A stretch of DNA of 64,000 nucleotides from Pleomorphomonas sp. NRK KF1 (GTDB lineage Bacteria > Pseudomonadota > Alphaproteobacteria > Rhizobiales > Pleomorphomonadaceae). Positions 48,903 through 56,782 of the stretch are shown here, piece by piece; within the stretch, counting starts at the first letter, position 1; each line of letters begins with the position of its first letter. Location: NCBI RefSeq assembly GCF_023721755.1, contig NZ_JAMDLH010000005.1, positions 124,001-188,000 on the forward strand, read 5' to 3'. A model generated the notes under the pieces. The model searched no databases and had not been told where the DNA came from. It worked only from the letters and a program-made list of their open reading frames with translations. The translations under genes and the position numbers were made by a program.

Positions 48903-49493
48903 TCAGGCGGCTTCCGCCTCGTCTTCGCCTTCGTCGGCCACATCCTCGGCGGCATCGCCACGGGCGGCGATCCGCTTGGGGCTCTTGTTGAGGCTGTCCT
49001 CGATGCGGCGGATGGCCTCGGTTTCGGTGATGCGGGACACCGCCGAGATCTCGCGCGCCATGCGATCGAGAGCCGCCTCGTAGAGCTGACGCTCGGAATA
49101 GGACTGCTCGGGCTGGCTGGAGGCGCGGTGCAGGTCGCGCACGACCTCGGAAATGGCAACCAGATCGCCGGAGTTGATCTTGGCTTCGTATTCCTGGGCG
49201 CGACGGCTCCACATGGTGCGCTTGACACGAGCGCGGCCCTTGATGATCTCAAGCGCCTTGTCGACGGTGTCGTCCTCGGCAAGCTTGCGCATGCCGACCT
49301 GCTCGGCCTTCGCCATGGGGACGCGCAGGGTCATCTTGTCCTTCTCGAAGACGATGACATAGAGCTCCAGCTTCATGCCGGCGATTTCTTGCTCCTCGAC
49401 GGCAACGATTTGGCCGACCCCATGGGCCGGATAGACGATGTGCTCGTTGGTCTTGAACCCATTACGGACAGCGGGTTTCTTCGCAGTGGCCAT
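48903..49493 (-). CDS. carD: CarD/CdnL-family RNA polymerase-binding regulator
   Basis: A 196-residue regulator. The N-terminal Tudor-like RNAP-interaction domain begins HIVYPAHGVGQIVAVEEQEI; the helical DNA-binding part contains RARVKRTMWSRRAQEYEAKINSGD and VRDLHRASSQPEQSYSERQLYEAALDRMAREI. An acidic tail (EDVADEGEDEAEAA) ends the protein. CarD proteins stabilise open complexes, notably at rRNA promoters. It is preceded by a 395-base leader with a promoter-like and a terminator-like element and followed by a strong terminator, so it is a monocistronic unit. Confidence 0.93.
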   Translation of the reverse strand: MATAKKPAVRNGFKTNEHIVYPAHGVGQIVAVEEQEIAGMKLELYVIVFEKDKMTLRVPMAKAEQVGMRKLAEDDTVDKALEIIKGRARVKRTMWSRRAQEYEAKINSGDLVAISEVVRDLHRASSQPEQSYSERQLYEAALDRMAREISAVSRITETEAIRRIEDSLNKSPKRIAARGDAAEDVADEGEDEAEAA

Positions 49494-49717
49494 TCAGTCC
49501 ATCCACTCCTCAGTGTCGGCGGCGACAAAATCACCCTCTCCTGCCGGGAGGCAGCAAGTGAGTAAGGGTAGATCATGAACTGCGAACCTCTAAGTTCGCT
49601 CCGCCGGCACGCTTTCGCGTTGTTTTCAGTCGATCTGGGGTTTCGCTTTCGGTCGCAGCGTACTATCTGCACACATGCCAAGACCGACACGAAGGCTTGC
49701 GCCTTAATGAAGGTCAT

Positions 49718-49739
49718 AAAAAAGACCCCGTGCAGGGTC
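49718..49739 (-). terminator. Short hairpin with six-T tract, upstream of carD
   Basis: On the minus strand GACCC/GGGTC (49724-49739) forms a 5-bp stem with a 6-base loop and runs into TTTTTT (49718-49723). It can be the terminator of the ferredoxin gene 150 bases upstream, or an attenuator in a long carD leader if the promoter at 49779-49806 is real. Confidence 0.5.
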
Positions 49740-49778
49740 CCGCTGGCGACCGGAAGAATTCGTCGACTGTCAACGTTA

Positions 49779-49806
49779 GCTATAGCACAAAAACCACAAA
49801 AAACAA
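49779..49806 (-). promoter_or_regulatory. Predicted promoter in the carD leader
   Basis: On the minus strand a -35-like TTGTTT (49801-49806) and a -10-like TATAGC (49779-49784) are 16 bases apart in an unusually A/T-rich patch. Transcription would start near 49772. It meets the hairpin with a T-tract after about 33 bases, then reaches carD about 280 bases downstream. The rest of the 49494-49888 gap shows no gene I can support. Confidence 0.4.
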
Positions 49807-49888
49807 AGCAATATGACGCGGCACACCGCAAAAATGCGGCGTCACATGGCTGCATTGCCTATTCCGCAGGCTGGATGGCGCGGTTTTC

Positions 49889-50227
49889 TCAGCCGCCCTT
49901 GCCCGGCTTGGGCGAGAACAGCGTGGCCAGCTTGCCTTCCACGCCGTCATATTCCTTCGCTTCGGGCAGAGGATCGCGGCGGGCGGCGAGGTTGGGCCAG
50001 ACGGCCGAATACTCGGCGTTGAGTTTCAACCAGTTGTCGAGACCTGGCTCGGTATCCGGCTTGATCGCCTCGGCCGGACACTCGGGCTCGCAGACGCCGC
50101 AATCGATACACTCGTCCGGATGGATGACGAGCATATTCTCACCCTCGTAGAAGCAATCGACCGGGCAGACTTCCACGCAGTCGGTGTACTTGCAGGCGAT
50201 GCAGTTGTCGGTGACGACATAGGTCAT
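49889..50227 (-). CDS. fdxA: Ferredoxin, 7Fe-8S type
   Basis: A 112-residue ferredoxin. The N-terminal half has two cluster motifs: [18 protein letters not shown] and [16 protein letters not shown], consistent with a 3Fe-4S plus a 4Fe-4S cluster as in FdxA of Azotobacter type. The C-terminal extension [20 protein letters not shown] is characteristic of this group. It carries electrons at low potential in the cytoplasm. It follows the S4-domain gene by 72 bases on the same strand. Confidence 0.94.
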   Translation of the reverse strand: MTYVVTDNCIACKYTDCVEVCPVDCFYEGENMLVIHPDECIDCGVCEPECPAEAIKPDTEPGLDNWLKLNAEYSAVWPNLAARRDPLPEAKEYDGVEGKLATLFSPKPGKGG

Positions 50228-50299
50228 GAGCGAATACCCTGATATCCACAGGCGAGGCGCCTGCTGCGTAACGAACTTCCACCGGCCGTTCAAGGCCGA

Positions 50300-50689
50300 T
50301 CATCGGTCATTCTGGTCTGGATCGGTCAGTCTCTCGAAGCGGCGGCGGTCGCGCTTGGTCGGCCGCCCCTCGCCCACATCAACAACCGGCGCGACCGCCT
50401 CGGCGACCGGCGGCGGCGTCAGATCCTCGTAAAGCTCGGATGCCACCGAGAAGGAACCGCGCCGCTCCGCGAAGTCGAGCACCTTCAGCACCCTGACGCG
50501 GCCGTGCAGCCCAATGGTCAGGACATCGCCAGCCTTGACCGGCTGAGCGGGATCGTCGACCTTCCGCCCGTTGAGGCGTACGTGCCCGGAAGCGGCGAGC
50601 GCCTGGCCGAGCGTTCGCGTCTTGACCACCCGCGCGTAGACCAGCCACTTGTCTATCCGCTGCCGGCCGGAGACTGGTTCCTCGGACAC
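50300..50689 (-). CDS. S4-domain RNA-binding protein, Hsp15-like
   Basis: A 129-residue protein. The S4 RNA-binding domain reads RIDKWLVYARVVKTRTLGQALAASGHVRLNGRKV, the classic Hsp15/HslR pattern. The rest is short and basic at the end (TKRDRRRFERL). Hsp15 in E. coli rescues 50S subunits carrying stuck nascent chains after heat shock; a similar ribosome role is likely. The start is GTG at 50689, with GGAGA about 10 bases upstream, 14 bases after the helicase stop, so the pair is cotranscribed. Confidence 0.9.
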   Translation of the reverse strand: MSEEPVSGRQRIDKWLVYARVVKTRTLGQALAASGHVRLNGRKVDDPAQPVKAGDVLTIGLHGRVRVLKVLDFAERRGSFSVASELYEDLTPPPVAEAVAPVVDVGEGRPTKRDRRRFERLTDPDQNDR

Positions 50690-50703
50690 GCCCGTCCGTT
50701 CTC

Positions 50704-53700
50704 CTACTTCTTTTTCTGCTGCTCGAGCGAAGCCTTGAGAGCGGCCAGCGCAGCGAACGGCGAGTTGGGATCGGCGACCTTCTCCTTGCGTGGCGGCCGA
50801 TCGGCCGAGCGCTCGGCGTTCCGGTCGTTGGGACGACCATCCCGGCGATCGCCGAAGCGACGGTCTTCACGCCCCTCGCGTCGGTCGCCCTGCGGACGGC
50901 CCTGCCGACGGTCGTCTTGCGACCGCTGACCACGCCCGTCGGACGCCGCAGCCTCACCCGGCTCACCAGAGCGAGAAGACGCGCCCCGGTTCGGTCCGCC
51001 GCGGCGCTCGCCACGATGGTCATGTCTCTGATCGCCCCTGTGATCGCCATGCCGAGGCCGATCGCCACGCCCCGGACGCCACACGTCGACTTCGCGGTCT
51101 TCCAGAATTTCGGCCGGCGCCTCGGTTGCTTCTTCGGGCGACGCCACGGCTTCCGCGGTCACGCCTTCGGCTGGCGCCTCGACATCGGCTGCCGGCGCCT
51201 CAGCGTCAACGGCAGACGTCTCGACCGGCGCGACCTCGACGGGAGCCGCCTCGACAGGAGCCTCGACCGCGACAGGCTCGACCGCTGCATCGGTCGGGGC
51301 AGCCTCAATGGCCGCGCCATCGGCCGGCGCCTCGGCCTTCTGCGGCTTGACCGGCACCTTGATCGTCCGCTTCTCGGAACGATAGCCGAGACCGCGCAGG
51401 ATCGAGGCGAAGTCCTCGCCCGAACAGCCGAGCAGCGACGTCATCGCCACGGTGACCATGAAGCCGCCGCCCTGCGGCAACGCACCCTCGGGCGGCGTGG
51501 CGCCATCGACCGACTTGAAAGCGATCAGCGGGCGGATGATGTCGGCGAGGCGTTCGAGAATGTCGAGGCGTACCGCCCGTTCGCCGGCGACCCGGAAGCC
51601 GACGAGACGATAGAGCGTCTTGTCAAAAGCCGGATCGACCTTGATCGAGGTACGACCGGAAGCCGAGAGCTGCGGCAGCTCCGCAAGGCCCGGCATGTCG
51701 AGCGTGCCGTGCTTCAACGCCCAGAGTTGGGCCACCAGCGCGGCAGGCGCCGGCTTGAGAAGTGCCGGAACGTAAATGTGGTAGGCGCCGAAGCGGACAC
51801 CGTACTTGCGCATGACGGCGCGCTGCGTCTGGTCGAGCGCCTTGACGTCGTCGGCAATGTCGTGCCGCTCGACGGTACCGAGCGCTTCGACCATGCGGAA
51901 GGCGACGCCACGGGCGATACCCTCGAGATCGGCGGCGGTGCGCAGGTCGAACAGCGGCTTTAGGAGCGTCTGGATGTGAGCTCCCACCCACAGGTCGAGC
52001 CGGTCCTGCGCCTTTTCTCTGGAGGCGCCGGCAAGCTGCTCGTCGGCAAGCAGCATCACCTTGGGCGCCAGCGTATCGTCGCCAGCCACGATGCGCCCCA
52101 CCGGCTCGCCGAGCCAGCGCAGACTGCCGTCCGTGGACAGGACGATTTCCTCGTTGGGCGCCTTGGAAATCTTCTCGGCGCGTTTGTCGAACTCTCCGGA
52201 GAGCGCCTGCTGGGCCGCCGCCTTCAGCGCCTTGGCCTCCGAGCCGTCGCCGCCCACTCCCTGGTCGGGCACGAAGCGGAAGCCGTGCAGCTCCCCGACC
52301 GCCTGCCCTTCGACGAGCACGCCGCCGGTACCGGTGATTTCAGCTTCGAGCATGTTGTTCTCTCTCAATCTCTTCAACAATACCGATGTCCGGCGATCCA
52401 CGAAACGCTGGGTCAACCGGTCATGCAACGCATCCGACAGCCTGTCCTCGATGGCGCGCGTCTTCTCCCGCCAATGGCCGGGCGCAAACAGCCAGTCCGG
52501 TCGGTTGGCAACAAACGTCCATGTCCTGATGTCCGCCAAGCGCCGCGACAGCGTATCGATATCGCCATCCGTCCTGTCAGACAACCCGACCTGCCGTGCA
52601 AACCAATCGTCTGGAATCACGCCTTTTGCAATGAGGAATCGATAGAGTGCGACGATGAGATCACCGTGCTGGGCCGGCGATATCTTGCGGAAGTCCGGAA
52701 CCTGGCAAACGTCCCAGAGAAGGGCCACCCGCTCGCGGCCGCGCGCCGCCACGGCCACGTCCTCGGCCCTCAGCGCAAAGTCGAGTGCCCGCTGGTCGTC
52801 GGACGGCAACGCCCGCGTCAACCCCTCGGCGCCCGGCGACATCTCGAGCGAGGCTCGGAGCGCATCGACCGACGAGAAGTCGAGATCGCCGTTGCGCCAC
52901 TGGAACACGCGCACCGGCTCGAAATCATGCCCCTCGATGGCGGTGACGATGTCGTCGTCGAACGGCATCACCCGACCGGTGACGCCGAAGGTGCCGTCGT
53001 TGAGATAACGACCGGCCCGGCCGGCGATCTGGCCGAGCTCGGCCGCCGTCAGGCCGCGATACTGGTGGCCGTCGAACTTCCGCGCCTGGGCGAAGGCGAC
53101 ATGATCGACGTCGAGGTTGAGGCCCATGCCGATGGCGTCCGTCGCCACCAGGAAATCGACCTCGCCGTTCTGAAACAGCGCCACCTGCGCATTGCGGGTG
53201 CGGGGGGATAGTGCGCCCATCACAACCGCCGCGCCGCCCCTCTGGCGGCGGATCAGCTCGGCAACGGCGTAGACCTCGTCGGACGAGAAGGCGACGATCG
53301 CCGACCGCGGCGGCAGGCGTGTGATCTTCTTCGCGCCTGTGTAGGCAAGATGACTGAGACGCGGCCGTGAGGTGACGGCGATCCCTGGCAAGAGGCGCTC
53401 GATCAGTGGCCTCGCCGTCGCCGATCCCAGCAGCATCGTCTCCTGCCGACCGCGCACGTTGAGCAGCCTGTCGGTGAAGACGTGCCCACGCTCGATGTCG
53501 CCGGCAAGCTGCACCTCGTCGATGGCCACGAAGGCCACGTCGAGATCGCGCGGCATCGCCTCCACCGTCGCCACCCAGTAACGGGCGTCGCGCGGCACGA
53601 TCTTCTCCTCGCCGGTAACCAGCGCCACCGCGCCAGCCCCGACGCGGGCGACGATGCGGCCATACACCTCGCGCGCCAGGAGACGCAGCGGCAAGCCGAT

Positions 53701-53832
53701 GGCGCCGGAGCCATGGCTCAGCATCTTCTCGATGGCGAGGTGGGTCTTGCCGGTGTTGGTCGGCCCCAGCACCGCCGTTACTGCCCGGGCACGGGCGGGC
53801 GAGAACAAAGGGGCCGCTCGGACGATGTTCAT
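50704..53832 (-). CDS. SUV3-like DExH helicase with long disordered C-terminus
   Basis: A 1042-residue superfamily 2 helicase. The core has GPTNTGKTHLAIEKM (motif I, SUV3 style), AIDEVQLAGD (DEVQ box), LLGSATARP (motif III), VATDAIGMGLNLDVDHVAFAQ (motif V) and ELGQIAGRAGR (motif VI). A SUV3-type C-terminal helical region follows. From about residue 830 the chain is an Ala/Val/Pro/Glu repeat region, then a stretch rich in Arg, Gly and Asp, ending in the short block NSPFAALAALKASLEQQKKK. This is compatible with RNA binding and degradosome-like assembly (inference). It starts at ATG 53832, downstream of the GANTC cluster. hslR-like and fdxA genes follow. Confidence 0.9.
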   Translation of the reverse strand: MNIVRAAPLFSPARARAVTAVLGPTNTGKTHLAIEKMLSHGSGAIGLPLRLLAREVYGRIVARVGAGAVALVTGEEKIVPRDARYWVATVEAMPRDLDVAFVAIDEVQLAGDIERGHVFTDRLLNVRGRQETMLLGSATARPLIERLLPGIAVTSRPRLSHLAYTGAKKITRLPPRSAIVAFSSDEVYAVAELIRRQRGGAAVVMGALSPRTRNAQVALFQNGEVDFLVATDAIGMGLNLDVDHVAFAQARKFDGHQYRGLTAAELGQIAGRAGRYLNDGTFGVTGRVMPFDDDIVTAIEGHDFEPVRVFQWRNGDLDFSSVDALRASLEMSPGAEGLTRALPSDDQRALDFALRAEDVAVAARGRERVALLWDVCQVPDFRKISPAQHGDLIVALYRFLIAKGVIPDDWFARQVGLSDRTDGDIDTLSRRLADIRTWTFVANRPDWLFAPGHWREKTRAIEDRLSDALHDRLTQRFVDRRTSVLLKRLRENNMLEAEITGTGGVLVEGQAVGELHGFRFVPDQGVGGDGSEAKALKAAAQQALSGEFDKRAEKISKAPNEEIVLSTDGSLRWLGEPVGRIVAGDDTLAPKVMLLADEQLAGASREKAQDRLDLWVGAHIQTLLKPLFDLRTAADLEGIARGVAFRMVEALGTVERHDIADDVKALDQTQRAVMRKYGVRFGAYHIYVPALLKPAPAALVAQLWALKHGTLDMPGLAELPQLSASGRTSIKVDPAFDKTLYRLVGFRVAGERAVRLDILERLADIIRPLIAFKSVDGATPPEGALPQGGGFMVTVAMTSLLGCSGEDFASILRGLGYRSEKRTIKVPVKPQKAEAPADGAAIEAAPTDAAVEPVAVEAPVEAAPVEVAPVETSAVDAEAPAADVEAPAEGVTAEAVASPEEATEAPAEILEDREVDVWRPGRGDRPRHGDHRGDQRHDHRGERRGGPNRGASSRSGEPGEAAASDGRGQRSQDDRRQGRPQGDRREGREDRRFGDRRDGRPNDRNAERSADRPPRKEKVADPNSPFAALAALKASLEQQKKK

Positions 53833-53935
53833 GGGGTCCCGTTCGATTGCGCGATGAGGCCGTAGCTTTCCCTATACGAAAGACCGCCCGAGAGGCCAGA
53901 GAAAACCGGCGGAAGCATGGCAACCGGCAGAGAAG

Positions 53936-54217
53936 GAATCAAACAAGAACGAATGCGGGGCGAATCGCTACTTCAAAGAGATTCCGGATTCGTTCTCCAC
54001 AAGATATGGAGAGGGCCAGAGTCTTCGCCGCGCTATGTTGAATCCGAAGACTCACCCTGCCGAGTCGTTCGATTCACCCCGGGAATCGCTGTCAAGCCCT
54101 CACCAAGAGCAAGACTCGAAATGGGAATCATGGTTAACCATTTTTACTTCCGCTAGGAAGTAGATCGGCGCTCGCGTTAACCATTTCGACAGAGCGGGAA
54201 CGAACATGGACCGAATC
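53936..54217. promoter_or_regulatory. Dense cluster of 13 GANTC (CcrM-type) sites with CtrA-like half-sites
   Basis: GANTC occurs with first bases at 53936, 53962, 53980, 53987, 54019, 54040, 54049, 54062, 54071, 54083, 54113, 54125 and 54213. At about 65% GC, one site or fewer is expected in 282 bases by chance. Three sites share GAATCGCT, and two of these continue as GAATCGCTGNCA. Two exact TTAACCAT half-sites (CtrA consensus) lie at the right edge. GANTC is methylated by CcrM in alphaproteobacteria and clusters mark cell-cycle-controlled promoters and some plasmid origins. Confidence 0.75.
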
Positions 54218-54386
54218 GCTGACAGGGCGATGTTCTCACTTTGCCCCACCAACATATGCCGACGCACGGTCGCCGTGGCACAAGATGCCGATGCCGTCAG
54301 GCGCTTATCGCCGACAGACGTCACCGGAGCGTTAACGATATCAACCCAATTTGGCACAACTGTCCGCCAGGCAGACACGTGTGGAA

Positions 54387-54414
54387 AGGGCCAGCACCTC
54401 TTGGCACTGGCCCT
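54387..54414 (-). terminator. Hairpin after the broken lipoprotein gene
   Basis: AGGGCCAG (54387-54394) pairs with CTGGCCCT (54407-54414) around a 12-base loop. On the minus strand it is followed by TTTCC only. It lies 57 bases past the end of the lipoprotein gene and is a weak terminator candidate. Confidence 0.45.
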
Positions 54415-54470
54415 CCGGACGATGAAACGGCCTCTTGCCGCTCTGATCGGCTTTCACCGGCTCGCGAGAT

Positions 54471-54904
54471 CTAGCGCGAATAGGCGATCACCTGCCGGGC
54501 GTCGATGGCCTGAGGCGGTGCGTCATAAGGGGTGTACATGACAACGATCAGCGAGGTGCGCTGCCGCTTCTCGGTGATCGGCCCGCCGTAGTCATAGGTC
54601 TGAGTATAGACCGTCGATTGCCCCGACCGCCATGAACCCTCCCGGCGCATGACCGTCCGGGACATGGCGGGCGTGTGGCCGATCACCTCGGTTCCCGTCT
54701 CGGAGTCGGAATCGGCGATGATATAGTGGGTATAGCCCTTGGACAGGGTGAGCTCGGCCGCCCGGCGCTGCATCGAGTGGCGGCATCGGAGATGCCAAGA
54801 TCCCCGCGGGCATCAATGTCGAGCTGATAGACCTTGCGTTGCAGCGCCAGCTCGTTTTGGGTAACGCAGCCAGACAGCAGGACCGCGAGAACGACAAATC
54901 TCAA
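54471..54904 (-). pseudogene. Small lipoprotein (CC0125/CC1285-like) split by a -1 frameshift
   Basis: Two overlapping minus-strand frames join into one plausible protein. The first (from TTG 54904) gives a lipoprotein signal with lipobox LLSGC and then QLDIDARGDLGISDAAT. The second continues MQRRAAELTLSKGYTHYIIADSDSETG to VIAYSR at 54471. One extra base near 54773-54778 would restore ...ISDAATRMQRRAAELTL..., and RAAELTL..GY.. is a hallmark of small alphaproteobacterial lipoproteins of this type. It could be a true pseudogene or a single-base error in the assembly. No slippery sequence suggests programmed frameshifting. Confidence 0.6.
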
Positions 54905-55042
54905 CGCGCGCGTTTATTCCCCCGACAACAACCCTCCTTCAGGTTGCGTCGGCAACATATCGCACGTCAAAAGCGTTTCCTAGGCAGTCAGAGCAACAAG
55001 ATCGGGAACGAGCCGGTCGCCGCACTCGCATCCATGACGGCT

Positions 55043-55888
55043 TCAGTTGGCTGCCTGCTCGACCTTTCCAAGCTTGGCGCTGTCTCCGAACTGGGTTGCA
55101 ACGACCAGAAGCATGCCGCGCATGGTCTTCACCGAAATCTTGCTCGGCACCATCACCCGCCCTTCGGCCATCGGCACGAACCAGACGTCGAGATCGCGGT
55201 TGTCGCGCATGTACTCGGTCGACTTGGTTCCCTCGCGATGACCGGCGACCGGCACCCAGCGCGCCGAGCAATGGACGGCATCCCCCTTGTAGCCGGGGAT
55301 ATCGACGCTGTCGGTACCGGTATAGCTGAGCTTGATGTCGTAGCGCGTCCAGCCATCGAACACCGGCAGGGTGCGATCGCAGACATCCTTGTCGTCACGG
55401 GCGACCGGCAGGATGGCGGCGGACAGCGGATCGACCACGCGCCGCTTGGCCGCCGACGTCACGGGTACTCTGTCCTCGCGCTCGATGAGTTCGGGAATTG
55501 CCCTGAGGCTGCGGACATTGCCGCCGCCGAGCGACATCGACACTTGCGTCACCGTGTCGCCACGGCTCATCAGTTCATAGGTGGACGGCACCAGAGAGCG
55601 GCCGACATATCCCTTCGCGTCGATGAAGCTCTCTTCCGAGCTGACGATGCGCGCAAGACCGGCGGTCGAAATATGCAGCTTGGCGGCATAGGCCCCCCGC
55701 TCCACCTTGATCGACAAGGATCCCTTGGCGATGCCTATTCCCATGAAGGACGCGGAATAGAGCGCCTGCACCTCGCCCTCGCGCGCAACGGCCGCGCCCG
55801 AAGGCGGCACGGCGGACAGCGCGGCGACGAAGGCCGCCGTCGCCATGGCGCCTTTCAAACGACGCGGGAGAGTTTCGATACGAACCAC
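55043..55888 (-). CDS. DUF3108 family exported protein
   Basis: A 281-residue protein with a signal peptide (LKGAMATAAFVAALSAVPPSGAAVA). The mature part begins EVQALYSASFMGIGIAKGSLSIKVERGAYAAKLHIST, the typical DUF3108 start. It continues with GRSLVPSTYELMSRG, DDKDVCDRTLPVFDGWTRYDIKLSYTGT, and ends in the DLDVWFVPMAEGRVMVPSKISVKTMRG block. Periplasmic or envelope location is expected; function unknown. Two GTG starts are adjacent; the one at 55888 is used because GGAGG (55896-55900) is 7 bases upstream of it versus 4 for 55891. A longer upstream frame is open but lacks a ribosome-binding site. Confidence 0.82.
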   Translation of the reverse strand: MVRIETLPRRLKGAMATAAFVAALSAVPPSGAAVAREGEVQALYSASFMGIGIAKGSLSIKVERGAYAAKLHISTAGLARIVSSEESFIDAKGYVGRSLVPSTYELMSRGDTVTQVSMSLGGGNVRSLRAIPELIEREDRVPVTSAAKRRVVDPLSAAILPVARDDKDVCDRTLPVFDGWTRYDIKLSYTGTDSVDIPGYKGDAVHCSARWVPVAGHREGTKSTEYMRDNRDLDVWFVPMAEGRVMVPSKISVKTMRGMLLVVATQFGDSAKLGKVEQAAN

Positions 55889-56173
55889 CACGGAACCTCC
55901 GTTTGCGGACGGCAAACCGTCCTCACCCCTCGGCCGCCGCCAAGCGGCCGGAACGACGTCTGGAAGAACATTCCGGCGGGCGACGCACCTGCCGGCGGGA
56001 GGGTGGCGGCCCTTCGGCCGGTCACCGTCCGCCGAATGATCGACTGACATGGTAACCGGATGGTTAACGTGGCGAAAGCCTCGTTGTTCCTGCCCCGGGA
56101 AATTCCGCCGACATCGGCCGCCCCCTGCCGGCGGCCAACAGCTTTTTTTGCCGGCTTCCGCTCGCTTCCGGGG
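55889..56173. other. Gene-free region between DUF3108 gene and rpmB promoter
   Basis: No gene is supported. It holds the DUF3108 ribosome-binding site (55896-55900) and one CtrA-like half-site ATGGTTAA (56060-56067). Otherwise I see nothing structured. Confidence 0.5.
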
Positions 56174-56203
56174 TTGACGGAGCCAATGCCGACCGACTAT
56201 AGG
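56174..56203 (+). promoter_or_regulatory. Predicted rpmB promoter
   Basis: TTGACG (-35, 56174-56179) and TATAGG (-10, 56198-56203) are 18 bases apart. This gives a start near 56210 and a leader of about 110 bases before rpmB. Confidence 0.65.
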
Positions 56204-56318
56204 AACGCGACTTGAAACGGCGCCGTCGGCATGACGCAAGCGGCGCCTTGGCTTATTTCATCGCGAGGAGCGGCCACAAGGCCTCGATCCCGCGCCAACA
56301 GAAAAAGAGGGTATCCCG

Positions 56319-56615
56319 ATGGCCCGGCGCTGCGAACTTACCGGCAAGGCCGTTCTGACGGGTAATAACGTCAGTCACGCCAACAACAGGACCAAGCGGC
56401 GCTTCCTGCCGAACCTCCTGGCTGTAACGCTCCTGTCCGACACGCTCGGTCAGTCGGTGCGCCTGCGCATCTCCGCCAACGCCCTGCGTTCGGTCGAGCA
56501 TCGCGGTGGTCTCGATGCCTATCTCGCCAAGGCCGGTGACGACGAGCTGTCGCCGCGCGCCCGGCTGATCAAGAAGCAGATCGCCAAGAAGGCCGCCGAG
56601 GCCGCTGCCGCCTGA
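56319..56615 (+). CDS. rpmB: 50S ribosomal protein L28 (bL28)
   Basis: A 98-residue protein, the usual length in alphaproteobacteria. It has [29 protein letters not shown], typical of L28. The C-terminal [21 protein letters not shown] is the basic/Ala tail often seen. It is a single-gene unit with a good promoter upstream and a strong terminator downstream. Confidence 0.98.
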   Translation: MARRCELTGKAVLTGNNVSHANNRTKRRFLPNLLAVTLLSDTLGQSVRLRISANALRSVEHRGGLDAYLAKAGDDELSPRARLIKKQIAKKAAEAAAA

Positions 56616-56641
56616 GTTTCAGGCCCAAGCAGTTCAGATTT

Positions 56642-56679
56642 AGCCGCGACGCCTGAAAACGGCGTCGCGGCTTTATTTA
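56642..56679 (+). terminator. Intrinsic terminator of rpmB
   Basis: AGCCGCGACGCC (56642-56653) pairs perfectly over 12 bp with GGCGTCGCGGCT (56661-56672) around a 7-base loop, followed by TTATTTA. Confidence 0.9.
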
Positions 56680-56782
56680 TGTGTGCCGCAAGTGGTACAC
56701 GTCATGCGAAACTGCGACCTCACGGTCCGTTTTCGATTCATAGCTCCAAAAGCCTGGTCTGTTCTGCCGGAGACCTTCTGGA

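Larger units (their letters stand above)
53833..54470. other. 638-bp gene-free region upstream of the helicase gene
   Basis: No supported gene. Open frames on both strands here have no protein-like look. It contains a cluster of 13 GANTC sites (53936-54217), two copies of TTAACCATTT (54134-54143, 54177-54186) plus a related TTAACGAT (54332-54339), an inverted repeat TACTTCC-GCTA-GGAAGTA (54145-54162), and TTCTCCACA (53993-54001), one mismatch from the DnaA box TTATCCACA. A -10-like TATAGG on the minus strand (53871-53876) may serve the helicase gene, but its -35 is poor. Confidence 0.6.

Noticed and set aside
53936-54217. Chromosomal origin of replication
   Set aside because: GANTC density and TTAACCAT repeats are suggestive, but only one imperfect DnaA box is seen, no AT-rich unwinding stretch is clear, and no hemE or similar origin-linked gene is in the window. 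Left as an open possibility in the findings.
54100-54541. Open frames on both strands in the helicase upstream region
   Set aside because: No start context, no domain-like pattern, and they cover the repeat elements.
56680-56782. preQ1 riboswitch before the YhhQ-like gene
   Set aside because: None of the known preQ1 classes can be folded by eye; only a 5-bp pairing near the ribosome-binding site is seen.
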